A stretch of 64,000 nucleotides of DNA from Camellia lanceoleosa (taxonomy: Eukaryota > Streptophyta > Magnoliopsida > Ericales > Theaceae). The stretch covers positions 102,760,682 to 102,824,681 of the forward strand of contig CM045762.1 in NCBI GenBank assembly GCA_025200525.1. Direction: 5' to 3'. Position numbers and translations under genes: made by a program. The notes below the pieces were generated by a model. The model had not been told where the DNA came from and made no database searches. It saw nothing but the letters and a program-made list of their open reading frames with translations. Below are positions 12,431 to 22,779 of the stretch, piece by piece. Numbering within the stretch: position 1 is the stretch's first letter; every line of letters starts with the position of its first letter.

Positions 12431-13457
12431 TGTTTTTAGGTCCCTTGTTTTGTCAATTCCGTGAACAAACATTGAGTTGTAATGTTGTGAGTTTTTGAGT
12501 GTTGCGCTGTGTTTGGATAGTTTGTTTTTAGATTCAAAAATCTCCTTTTACATTGTCAAGCTTTGATGGACCGCTCGAGCGAAGGAGTTTGTGCTTGAGC
12601 ATAGATTTGGATTATCCAGTAGTTCAGGCCTTGGTCTGAGATATTAGGAGGTATCTTTTACCACTTGAGCATATACTCTTGCGCTCAAACGAAGTGACAG
12701 GTGTTCAAGTTGTTACAAATGCCTTTAGACACATTGCTACAGTGGTCATTCTTACGCTCAAGAAGTCTTCGCATCCCTACTTGTTTTAAAGTGCCTCAAT
12801 TGCTCTTTTTAGGGTTCCCGTCCAGAATTCTCTCTAGGGAGATTAACCTAATTATTCTATAGTGGAGGGTGTTTTATAGTATGCTTACCTTGATGGATTG
12901 AGATTGATCATTGGATCAACAAGTGCGGTATTGAAGATCATCGAGGGATTTCATTCGTTTAATTCAAATTTAGAGAGTTGTACATTAGTGGATTCCAGGG
13001 GACTCGAGCCTGGAGCTTTTGTGGATTGCAAAGTGGCTCATCGTCGTAGATTTGGCATCGGCGTTGTGGATTCAACACCGGACAAGGCAATTTCGAGGTG
13101 AAGACAGTGCTGGAGGAAGCACAATGAGTTTGGTTCAGTTTAGACACTGATTCGCTAGGTAATTGAGGGTTCTCTTGTGTAATTCCTTTATCTTCTGAAT
13201 GAATTGCTTTGTGACTTTAGCCCGTGGTTTTTTAATCACAATTAGAGGTGTTCCAATTGTGATTTTTTCCACATTACATCGTTCTGTTGCTTTTGTTTGT
13301 TAGATTAGAGATAATCTAAATCACTTTCATATTGGCTTGATGATTTAGGTTATTGTCTAATTTGGTTTTTTGTCTATCTAATAGGGAATTGTTATTTTCA
13401 TTGTTGTAATTGAATCCTAATTGCAAATCACAATCTCGAAGGTTTTAAGTTTTTTCA
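12431..13457 (+). repeat. 5' LTR of the pol-less copia-type element
   Basis: Starts tgtttttaggtcccttgttt and ends gttttttca. It shares its whole length, as scattered near-identical blocks, with 20,281-21,834. It carries a CGCTCGAGCG palindrome at 12,572-12,581 and related words (cttgagc, gcgctcaaac) to about 12,700, followed by ccagtagttcaggcc. This copy lacks the TRIM found in the 3' LTR. Confidence 0.8.
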
Positions 13458-13532
13458 CTTGATATCAGAGTTGGTCACTCATTCTTTGTTTTCAAAAGCT
13501 ATAGTGGTGAGATCTTGTTGTGATTTGTGATC

Positions 13533-15810
13533 ATGGATTCAATTCGTGAAAGGAATTCTACGTTTCAACCACCCTTGCTTGACGGTTCGAATTACTCTTT
13601 TTTGCAAGCTCGGATGAGAGCATTTTTAAAATCGATTGATTGAAAAGTTTTGCAATCCGTCGTGTGGGTGAACTAAACCTATGATTACCGTTGATGGAAT
13701 AACTTTTCCCAAACCGATTAACAAATGGGACACAACTGATTATCAAAATAGTAGCTGGAATAGTAAAGCTATCAATTCCTTGTTTTGCGCTATCACACCT
13801 GAAGAGTTTAGTTGTATTTGTAATTATGAAGTCGCAAAAGAGGCGTGGGATATCTTAGAGACTATTCATGAAGGCACTCCTTCGGTTAAACGTTCAAAAC
13901 TTTAAAGGCTCATTTCTAGTTTTGAAACCATTTTCATGAAAAATAGTGAGGCCTTTGATGAATTTTATGTGAAGTAGAGTGACATTGTGAATTCCAACTT
14001 CAATTTAGGTGAAAAAAATACCAGAATCCAAGATTGTTGGAAAAAATTTGAGATCCTTACCCGATTGATTCTAATCAAAAGTTATGGCTATTGAGGAGGC
14101 TCAAGATGTTGACAACCTCAAGCTGGATTATTTGGTTGGAAATCTCCAAAACCTATGAGGCGCATTTGAATTTCAAAAGAATCAAAAAGATGTTGCTTTT
14201 CGTGGTGCTCATATAATGAGTCCGATGAGGATTATGAGTTTGATTTTGAGATTACAGATACTTTTAAAAAATGTTTCTTGTGGAATCAACTCACAAATCC
14301 AACAACAAAGATAGTTTCAAAATTGATTCTACAATCGCGAAGAAGAAAGGAAAAATGCAAGGAAATCATCAAAGAATCAAATGCTTTGAGTGCCAAGCCT
14401 TTGGCCACTTTGCTCAAGAATGCCCTAATCATTTGAGGAAGAAGGAAGTCTTCTTTGTCACTTGGGATAATGAGTTAAAGTGACAAGAAGGTTCTATGCA
14501 AAGAAGGAAATGGGCAATTTTTAACTTTCATGGCGGCTTCTATAGCCAAGGGACAAATTGATTATGTCGAGGGACATATTGACTATGCTTATGGCCATAA
14601 TGTGTCTACAACTTTCTTTGATGATAATGAATATTTGTACTAGAGTGCTCGAATGAGGGTTTATTGGAGTGCTCAAATGAGGGTTTACTTGTTGGCATCT
14701 AATACAAGCTTATGGAGGATCATAGAGGAAGGATTTGAGGTGCCTTATGAACTTGACATTATAACAAACTTGAGAAATTTGAAGCCTCGAGAGCAATAGA
14801 GTGACCTTGAGGTGCAACATTTTTGATATAACTTGAGCTTTAGAGGAAATATGAGGTGGTTTCTCAGAAGGTGTGAGAACCCATATTTCTCATTGTGAGA
14901 CGATCAAAGAAGCATGGGATTTGTTGAAGTCTATCCTCGATGATGCAAATTCTATAGATGAGTCTCAAGGTACCTCCGTTCCTTATGCATCGAGTGTTGA
15001 CTCTTCAGATGGAAATTTGTTTTCGGACAAGAGTGAGGATGAAAGCTCCACATCTAGTCCTCCAAAGTGTAGAAGAGGGTCATCTAGTGTGGAAGAAGAA
15101 ATAGATGGGGTCACTCCTCATGAAGCATATGAGATGTTATAAGCGGCGTCGCACTCTAACAAAGATGAATATCAAGTTGTCCACCAAACTCAGGTTGAGT
15201 AGAGAAGGGAAAGCAAAAGCAGAGCAAGACCTCATGGAAGCTCAATCAGAAGTTAGTGTTCTTACTAATGAGATGGAATCTTTGAGTGCCAAATTTTCCA
15301 CATGCGAAATGGAGAGAAACCATTTACTTCATGCTCATGGTGAGTTGAAAGAGAAGAATTGTGCTCTTGAAACAGAGTTGGAGACTTGCTCAAAGTCTGG
15401 GAAAGAATCTGAGGCGAAGATTACCTTGTTAGAGTTGGAGCTCGAAAGTGCCAAAGACACATTGAAATCTTTGAATGCATGTTCACATATTTTGGAAGTG
15501 GGTCTTAGTGCTCAACAATTGACTAATGATTAAAGAAGAGTTGGCATCATCAAAAGGCTTGTTTCGACGTCCAAAGCCTCAACTTCCAGAGATGAGAGCA
15601 CACAAGGCTTTTTGGCTAGGGGTAATATCAATTCATCTCTCTCTTTGTCATAACTATGTAGCCAAGAGTAAATTCATTCCTATTTGTTATCATTGTGGGC
15701 TTAAGGGTCACATTAAACCTCATTGTTATGATTTGCTTGAGACCAACAACGATGTGAGGTTGAGTTTGGCTAGACCTTGGAACAGGAGGGTTGTAACCAA
15801 GTCAAGATAG
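13533..15810 (+). pseudogene. Copia-type gag relic with coiled coil and two zinc knuckles
   Basis: From ATG at 13,533 the frame reads MDSIRERNSTFQPPLLDGSNYSF, like the start of plant copia gag. It continues with the UBN2-type capsid region (AKEAWDILETIHEGTPSVKRSK, about 13,830-13,900), a first CCHC knuckle CFECQAFGHFAQEC (about 14,380-14,420) and a second AKEAWDLL-like motif near 14,905. A Glu/Lys/Leu-rich coiled coil follows (15,105-15,533), then a second knuckle CYHCGLKGHIKPHC (about 15,690-15,730). Known role: capsid assembly and RNA packaging. Many in-frame stops and shifts break it. The normal continuation into protease is replaced by a T-rich stretch at 15,930-16,080. Confidence 0.8.
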
Positions 15811-16175
15811 GTTCCCATTGAAGGAGAAGGGAACCAATGTCAAGACACTACTCAAGAACCGCAATTCACATAGCATTGTCCGTTCTAAAGCAATTTGGGT
15901 GAGGAAGCTTGACTTGGGTTGTTAATTGTCTTTATCTTATTTCTTTTTGGTTTTTTTTTTGTTCTTTTTTTTTTTTCTGTCTTTGTTTCCTTTGTTGTTT
16001 TTAGGTCTTTTGTTCCGAGTTTTTCTTTGTTTTCTTGCTTTGTTCTTTCTAAAAACAAAAAAGATTTTCTTTTTTTTTTTTGGAGCTTGAAATTAATTGA
16101 GTGTAACTTGTTGCATGAGTAGATGTGTGCTATATTGTATTTTGTGTGCTTGGATGATATACTCTCATTGTCTAT

Positions 16176-16855
16176 GATTAGGGCTGCAAACGAACTGAGT
16201 TGTTCATGAACAAACTCGAGTTCAGCTCGTTAAGGCTTGTTTGAACTCGGTTCACTAACTAAATAAATGAGTTCGAGCTTAAATTTCAAGCTTGATGAAT
16301 AAACGAGCTAAGCTCGAGCTTAATATTACTTAGCTCGAATAAGCTCGCGAACTCAAAAATATATATATATATATATTAATTTTTAATTTTTATATATGTA
16401 TATATTATATTTGTATTTGTTAAAATATTTTAACTTGACCATTAATAATGATCATGATTACTTTAATAAAAAAAATAATCCTTCTATGTATGAAAGCTTT
16501 GCCTTTGCTTTCTTTTCTTTGACTAGCGTTATAGCTGTCAACAACTCACCATTTTATAAGCATCAGGACTTTACGGGTTTTCTCTCTTCAACAATGTGGG
16601 ACTGAAAGACTGCAATAACATGTTGTGCCAAACGACATCGTTTGGTGCGTTTGTTGAAAGTCCCACATCGATTGCAAAATACATTTTAAGGTAGACAAAT
16701 TTCTATTCAAGTATAAAGGGTTCCTATTTTCCATGGTTCTCTCTTGGCCAATGAGCCATCATGAGCTGAGCTCGAGCTTAGATATTGTAGCTCGTTTTGA
16801 GCTCAAACCAAGCTCAAACATCTTGCAAATAAATCGAGCCGAGCTCGAATATCTC
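16176..16855. mobile_element. GAGCTCGAG-rich MITE-like repeat inside the copia-type element
   Basis: Begins near attagggctgcaaacgaact and ends near ccgagctcgaatatctctc. Both arms are packed with ctcgagc/gctcgag words on opposite strands, giving long fold-back potential; the middle is AT-rich with a TA run at about 16,356. Such gggctgcaaacgag elements are common plant MITE-like repeats, often hAT-linked. Boundaries are approximate and no TSD was proved. Confidence 0.5.
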
Positions 16856-17640
16856 TCTTTTTGCTAACAAGGTTTCATGTGTGCTTATACATAACTCATG
16901 ATGAATGTGTATGCTCTTTGTTTACATAATCTCATTCTGTACACATCCTTGGGTTAAGCAATTGTAGGGGTATTGGCATAAGTGATCAAATTTCTCTAAG
17001 GACTTCTAGCATTGTATCTTGTGCATTTTTTGAGGAATTGACCTATGCTACCATATCTTAGGTGATGTTGAGTTTCTTAATCCCCTACCATCTTTTTGCA
17101 TCGCCACTGCTTACCCCTTGTTCATGTCTCTCAAGGCATGAGGAAAAGGCTACCTCAAAGTCACCAATTCTTTCCATTCTTCTCTGGTTCAGTTTCCATA
17201 CTCTTTGAGCATGAAAGCCGCCGGAGAGTGCACAAGAAAATGGTATTATGCCTCTTGATCACCTACTGGTTTGACCTTCCTCAGTCACTCACAAATTCTC
17301 TTGTTGAAGGTCCAGTCATCCAATCACTACTAGGATTAACTCTAACAGTTGTGGACATTCAAGGATTGCATAAACACTTCTTTTTGTGATATTATGCTCT
17401 CCCCTGAGCATTGCATTCATGTGTTGTCTATGCCAATCTCTATGTTCTTACCATGTTTGCAATTGTTTCCATGTTCATTTTGTCCATCTTGCAAGATTGA
17501 ATGACTCATGATGTGTAGATTGTCTCATCTTTGTATCACTCTGTGCTATATTGCCCATATGACTCTATTTTAGGCGATACTTTGTTTTTTAGAGTGATTT
17601 GGATGCTCTAGGTGTGCTTTGAGGATTTTAGCCCTACTTG
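16856..17640 (+). other. Internal DNA of the copia-type element, no ORF recognised
   Basis: Spans the gap between the MITE and the LTR-like control segment. A 97-codon open frame at 17,096 shows no motif I recognise. No RT, integrase or RNase H signature was found. Confidence 0.45.
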
Positions 17641-18499
17641 TTTTTTGAGACCACTCAAGCGGTTGACTGTGCGCTCGAGCAATAATTCACACCTTCCAGT
17701 AGTTTTGTCTTCAGACTGAGATACTAGGAGCATGGTTTTCACGCTCGAGCGACGAAATATTAGCACAAGCGGTCCCACGCATTTTTAGTGAGTTCGCTCG
17801 AGCAATCTGTGCGGGTTTTTATACTCAAATCTGTCTCTTCACTTCATTTTCCCCCAAATCTCTTTGTGGCCTTCTCTCTCCCATGCGATTTCATTCCACC
17901 ATTGTAATTTCAAGTCCAACCCTCTTCGGTTTGTGCCGCCTCTAGTGATTTTCATCACATTTTGGTAAGTTTTCTTCATTTCGCTCTTTTCTTTGTTGTT
18001 TATTTCTTTTGTTTTTTTGTTTCAATTCTAGGGTTTTATTATAGGGTTTCTCTATTTTTCTTTTTGTTTACGCTTCTATTTCTGTGTATTTATTTTCTTC
18101 TTTTCTATCTCGTACTTAGAACTGTTTATAGTATTGTTTTAGTTTGGTTCTAACTCTAGGGCTTTATTATGTTTGTTATTACTTAATTGTTGCTCATCGT
18201 ATATGTTGTTCTGTTGCTAATGTTTTTTGTTGGTTAATTGTTGGTTGGTGGGTCATTGTGTGGGGTTTCTCTATTGATCTTTTGCTAGTTAGGTTTGAGG
18301 GTTGTCTTTTTGTGTTTCTCTAGTGGGGTATGTGTGTTGGTTTGTTGTTATTGATGGTTTGTTGTTGGTTGACTGTTTTGGGAGGGTTTTCTGTCGGTCT
18401 TTTGTTGATTACTGGGTGTTTCTCTATTTGTCTGGTGATGATTTGTGTCTACTTTTTCTGTTCTTGGGTTGTTGGTCTTTCTTGTCTCTAGTATTCATC
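17641..18499 (+). promoter_or_regulatory. LTR-like control segment and leader of the second ORF
   Basis: Carries gcgctcgagc (17,671), acgctcgagcg (17,741) and cgctcgagc (about 17,795), plus ttccagtagtt followed by ctgagatactaggag. This word order closely matches the element's own LTR at 12,570-12,655. A donor-like ggtaagtt at about 17,964 and a long T-rich stretch to 18,480 could be a leader intron before the ATG at 18,500. Promoter activity is inference. Confidence 0.5.
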
Positions 18500-19626
18500 A
18501 TGTCTCAATCTAAAAAGCACACCAAATCCACCGCTAATCGTCCATCTTTTAACCTTGAGAAGTTCCAATCTAAGGAGAAAGCCAAGTTGTTTAGAGATTT
18601 CTTTAGCTCACGGCTTGTCCATCTTGAATGCAATGTTCAACCCTTTACTTTTGAGTCTATCCGTACCCACCATCTCTTTGAACCCTTGGGTGGTGACAAG
18701 GTTCTCGCCTTTTCTAGCGCACAAAACCTAGATTAGGTCCGTGAATTTTATTGTAATATGCATTCCATTGACCCCATTGATCCTAGCTTCAAAACTTGGG
18801 TTCGGTCTAAGGAATTTCTTGTCACCACTGAGTCCACTGGTTTCATTCTCAGTATTTCCCCCGTTGTTGGGTGTCAGTATCCCTTTCTTGGTTCTCCTAC
18901 CATTGACTTCAACATGGTTGCGTCCTACCTCTATGGCACCCCTAGAGCTTGGGTGTCTGAAGTTCTACTTAAACAAAATGAGTCTCTCCCCAAGTTTCAC
19001 CTTCTAAATCTCATTGTTTGTGCTAAATTCATGTCACCACTCACAGCTCATACATCAACCGAGATTAGGGGTTTGTTCTTTATTGTATTGATCATCGTCT
19101 TCCCATTGATCTTCCAGACATGATTATTGACAAAATGATAGCCGTCTTCGAGGAGAAGAAAAATTTAGGTCTTCCTTATGGTTGCCTCATCAATAGGATT
19201 CTCTCTTCTCTTGAGGTTGCCTCTTCTGACAATGATGAGCATGCTTGCCCCGTCAAACCTTTTACTGAAAAGATTGTCTCCCAGAGTCGGGCACATGTTA
19301 AGGGGGAGCCATCCAGGGTGGGTCCATCTAATGCAGGTGAGGAGCGGATGGCCAAGGAAGCTAAGTTAGATGTTGTGGCTGCCAATGAGGGGGAGCAACC
19401 AGCCTGTGCTCGTACCATTCGAGGTCAACTTCTTCAGTTCAAGCATGCCATGACACAGAGTTTCGACTAGCTAGATGCTCGCGTGGATCAGTTTGATGGG
19501 CGCCTCACTGCCTTGGAGACTACCACTAGCCACATTGCTACATCTGTGGATTAGGCGACCTTCCAACTCACCCAACTTCTTTCATATTATCAGATGCAAC
19601 CACTGCATCCTCCACCTTATCAGTGA
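18500..19626 (+). pseudogene. Putative plant transposon protein (PF20167-like) relic
   Basis: From ATG (MSQSKKHTKS) the frame gives a Lys-rich start, then the domain recognised by VREFYCNMHSIDP (after a stop at 18,734), FNMVASYLYGTPRAW, FMSPLTAHTSTEIRG, and after a one-base shift near 19,080 CIDHRLPIDLPDMIIDKM. A charged linker and a heptad-like stretch (LDARVDQFDGRLTALETTT) end in a Pro/Tyr-rich tail at 19,626. The family occurs as an extra ORF in plant LTR elements; its function is unknown to me. Stops at 18,734 and 19,468 plus the shift make this copy inactive. Confidence 0.6.
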
Positions 19627-20280
19627 TATTTCTCTATCTCTTGGGTTACGCTACTTTTGGACTTGTTTAATACTTGTTGGTCTTGTGGATATTTGCTCTT
19701 TTGGACTTGTCTCATCTCATGCTAGGCTCTTGGTTTTGGTTGGCCTTAGTTGGGCATTGGTTATTAGTCTTCTGATATTCATTTTTGGTCATGTCTCATC
19801 TTTTGGTAGCATGTTGGATGTGTTTGGCTTATGGGGTAGTTGACATTCAAATATGGTATATTTGTTCATATTTTGTGGATATTTGGTATATTTTGGTTAT
19901 TTTGGGAATTGTATTTGAATGTTTTTGGACTATTGTTGCCCTGTGTTGTGGATAATTGTTCTATTGTTTATTTTGGCACAATCCATATCTTGTTGGTTGT
20001 CATTATTCCTTAGTCTCTCCCAATCAAAAAAGGGGAGAGTGGTTAGTGTTACCTTTGTTGTTATTGCTTGGATATCCATATTGCTCCATTGCTTATCATC
20101 TAACCATGCATATCTATTGCTATCCATCTATCTCTCGTGTTTGTGTTGTTCTTATGGTGTTCATTGCAAGTGGTACACTTCACAAATTGTTTAGAATGGT
20201 TAGGTTGGTTTGTGTCTAGAGTGTGTCGTTAGGTTTCATTGTTAGAACTGTTTTGTCTAGAAATTGCCAAAGGGGTAGAT
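19627..20280 (+). other. 3' untranslated part of the copia-type element with PPT
   Basis: T/G-rich plus-strand DNA full of leucine/cysteine-type shadow frames and no real gene. It ends in the purine tract aaaggggtagat directly before the 3' LTR. Confidence 0.6.
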
Positions 20281-21834
20281 TGTTAGGTCCCTTATTTTGT
20301 CAATTACCCGAACAAACACATTTGAGTTGTAATGTTGTGAGTTTCTGAGTGTTGCGCCGTTTTTCGATGGTTTGTTTTTAGATTTAGAAATCTCCTTTTA
20401 CACTATCAAGCTTGATGGACCGCTCAAGAAAAGAAATCTCGAGCATAGAGTTGGATCATCCAGTAGTTCAAGCCTTGGTCTGAGATACTGGGAGGTATCT
20501 TTTACCACTCGAGTGTACTGTCATGGACTGGGCGCTTGTCATCCTCCCAAGAAGCCGGCTCCACAAGTGGTACTGCGTACTCCCGTGCATTAAGTCTAAG
20601 GATCCAACCCTAGTGATGCGATAGAGATTTACCCTATCTGCCTTGCCGCTCACAAACTAATGCGTTTGCAAGATGCTTAGTGTAGAACTCGCATCTCCAA
20701 TGAGCCGGTACGTGACATGCTACCATCGCCAATCCCTAAAGCCCTCATCAGGAGGACATTACCCTACCTGCCTCCATACTTGTCCGTTCTCCTACCCATG
20801 GGAAACTTGCTCCGCACGAACACCACCATTGGTATGGACCCCACAATGAAGGTGCTTGGTGTAGGTCCCATGTACCGTCTCCATCATAGTACCCTTAACT
20901 TGGCTTGATACTATTTGTCACGAACTACGCGCTTGTCATCCTCTCGAGAAGCCAGCTCCACAAGTGGTACTACGTACTCCCGTGCATTTATGCCTAAGGA
21001 TCCAACCAAGTGATGCAATAGGGATATATCATGCTTGCCTTGTCGCTCACAAATTAATGCTCTTGCAACGTATTGGGTATAGAACTTGTATCTCTAATGA
21101 GTCGGTACGTAACAGTACACTCTTGCGCTGAAGTTTGTTAGAACCACCTTTAAACACACTGCTCGAGCGGCCATTCTTGCACTCAAGCAGTCTTTGCATC
21201 CCTGTTTGTTTTACAATGCCTAACCAGACTAGAATTCTCTCTGAGGAGATTAACCTGATTGTTCTATATTGGAGGGTGTTTCATAGTATGTTTACCTTGA
21301 TGGATTGAGATTGATCATTGGATCAACAATTGTGTTATTAAAGATTATCAAGGGATTTCATTTGTTTAATTCAAATTCAAAGAGAGTTTTGTACATCGGT
21401 GAATTCTGGGGCACTCAAGCCTGGAGCTTCGGTGGATTGCAGAGTGGCTCATCGGCGTGAATTCGACATCGGTATTGTGGATTCAACACCAGACAAAGCA
21501 ATTCCGAGGTGAAGATAGTGTTGGAAGAGGCATAGTGAGTTCAGTTCAATTTGGGTGTGAATTCACTAGGTAATTGAGAGTTCTCTTGTGTAATTCTTTC
21601 ATCTTCTAAATGAATTGTTTTGTGGCTTCGGCCCATGATGTCACAATTGGAGGTGCTCGTTGTGTCGCTTTTGTTTGTTAGATTAGAGATAATCTAAATC
21701 ACTTTCGTATTGGATTGATGATTTAGGTTATTGTCTAATTTGGTTTTCATCTATCTAATTGGGAATTGTTATTTTCATTGTTGTAATTGAATCCTAATTG
21801 CAAATCACAATCTCAAAGGTTTTAAGTTTTTTCA
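20281..21834 (+). repeat. 3' LTR of the pol-less copia-type element
   Basis: Starts tgttaggtcccttattttg right after the purine tract and ends gttttttca. It is longer than the 5' copy because a 596-bp TRIM (20,519-21,114) sits inside it. The 5' LTR serves as an empty-site reference: removing the TRIM and one gtac copy restores collinearity. Confidence 0.8.
20519..21114 (-). mobile_element. TRIM2, short LTR element nested in the copia 3' LTR
   Basis: Two 199-bp direct repeats (20,519-20,717 and 20,916-21,114) start TGTCA and end in ACA, with a 4-bp target copy gtac on each side (20,515-20,518 and 21,115-21,118). Read on minus, the repeat is followed by atagtatcaagccaag (about 20,898-20,914), a degenerate Met-tRNA primer site, so the element runs on minus. 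The 198-bp interior is non-coding. I checked for the 5S-like core of Cassandra TRIMs and saw none. Confidence 0.8.
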
Positions 21835-22644
21835 CTGTTAAAATTTCTGAAAAATATCAATTTTTAAGTTGTACATCCACAAGATAAGCAATCCATGAAA
21901 TGTGGTAAAACCCCATACTACAATCTCCATTCAAAAAACTCAACATAAATAACCTTCCTTCCAAATGAGATGGAAGCACAGAACTACTTAAGCTATATAT
22001 TATTTTTCCATTCCAAGATACAGGAAACTTCTATGCTTAACATGAAATCCTCCATCGGTTTTGAACTAGGCAAACTTAAATTCACCAGTTCATCATTTGC
22101 AATAGGCTGCATTAAACTAGGAAACTAACTGCATAAGTGAATGAAGATAATGCATTGGATATAATTATTACTTCCTAAACCAACTACACGTTTCATCTAG
22201 ACATCTAGTTCTTCTACCATTTGGTATCAATTGAATTTGCTAGAGAGTAAGAACATTGCATCAATAAATTTTCACAGAGCATTCAATATTAGAAAAAGAC
22301 ACAAGGTGCTTGACTTTGGTCCCATGACTCAATAAAAGATAAAGGTAATTAAATAACATTCATGGATGTGCATGACAATGTGAAGATAATGCATATAAGA
22401 ATAAGATGGCCACAGAAAAAAAGCTAAAAGATAAATGTCCTCGTTTCAAATGACTTGGTAAGTAATGGCAACTATACTTGAACCCTGGACTTGAGGTGCT
22501 CCTTCTCACCGACCCATTGCCAAGGTCATACAGAATATTTAGAGCAAAGCTAGCAAGTATAGAACTTTTGATTTAACACAAAGCATAAAAAACCAGGATA
22601 ATAATTACAGAAAAAAATGTATCTATTGTTTTCAGTATTCTTAC
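21835..22644. other. Gene-proximal part of intron 1
   Basis: Between the copia-type element and the first coding exon. Mostly AT-rich unique-looking DNA. On minus near 22,470-22,500 a ggttcaagt word resembles a pol III box B, but no box A or tail could be paired with it. Confidence 0.5.
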
Positions 22645-22779
22645 AGCTATAACAACCTTTATAGGTGATTGATGAAGACAAGGCTCCCCAATGTCGCGAA
22701 CAATACAACTGACTCGATGTAGACTCACTGTCCCGGCCTTTCCACAAATCCATTGCTTGTTATCTTCGTCAAAAGACAT
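22645..22779 (-). CDS. TBC (RabGAP) protein, coding exon 1 (N-terminus)
   Basis: Minus-strand exon of 45 codons from ATG at 22,779 to GCT followed by a consensus gtaaga donor. The peptide has KQWICGKAGTV and VRDIGEPCLHQSPIKV, the conserved N-terminal segment of the plant TBC/RabGAP group whose continuation is the exon at 1,359-1,457. Joining the two exons in phase 0 gives an uninterrupted family-like sequence across the junction (...KVVIA then ISKMLKPDKW...). The reading frame stays open upstream to another ATG at 22,881, which would add 34 Lys/Glu/Arg/Gly-rich residues including a Gly-rich run over a G-tract. I chose the inner ATG because family members start close to the KQW motif; this choice is uncertain. 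Confidence 0.85.

Larger units (their letters stand above)
12431..21834 (+). mobile_element. Copia-type LTR retrotransposon without visible pol
   Basis: Two long direct repeats bound it (12,431-13,457 and 20,281-21,834). After the left LTR comes a degenerate Met-tRNA-type primer site (tgatatcagagttgg at about 13,459). Before the right LTR lies a purine tract (aaaggggtagat, 20,269-20,280). Internal order: copia-type gag with two zinc knuckles and a coiled coil, an inserted GAGCTCGAG-rich MITE, an LTR-like control segment, then a second ORF of the putative plant transposon protein type (PF20167-like). I found no protease, integrase, RT or RNase H, so it is non-autonomous. No matching 5-bp target duplication was found (agtac left, ctgtt right), suggesting rearranged ends or age. 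Confidence 0.75.
1458..22644 (-). other. Giant intron 1 of the TBC gene (21,187 bp)
   Basis: Bounded on the minus strand by a gtaaga donor at 22,639-22,644 and a gtgcag acceptor at 1,458-1,463. It separates two codon-phase-compatible exons of one conserved protein segment. Nearly all identifiable content is mobile DNA: MITEs, LINE, two TRIMs and a copia-type LTR element. Most are antisense to the gene; the second TRIM and the ORF1-like relic are sense. Splicing across this distance is inferred from the exons, not shown. Confidence 0.75.

Noticed and set aside
18302..18499. Upstream start for the PF20167-like ORF (open frame begins at 18,302)
   Set aside because: The first 66 codons are hydrophobic and T-rich, typical of a leader or intron; MSQSKKH at 18,500 is the better start.
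20519..21114. TRIM2 as a Cassandra element with a 5S rRNA-like LTR
   Set aside because: I compared the LTR by eye with the 5S internal promoter words and found no convincing match, and the LTR start differs.
22440..22550. Possible tRNA-derived SINE on minus (ggttcaagt box B-like word)
   Set aside because: No matching box A, tail or target duplication could be found.
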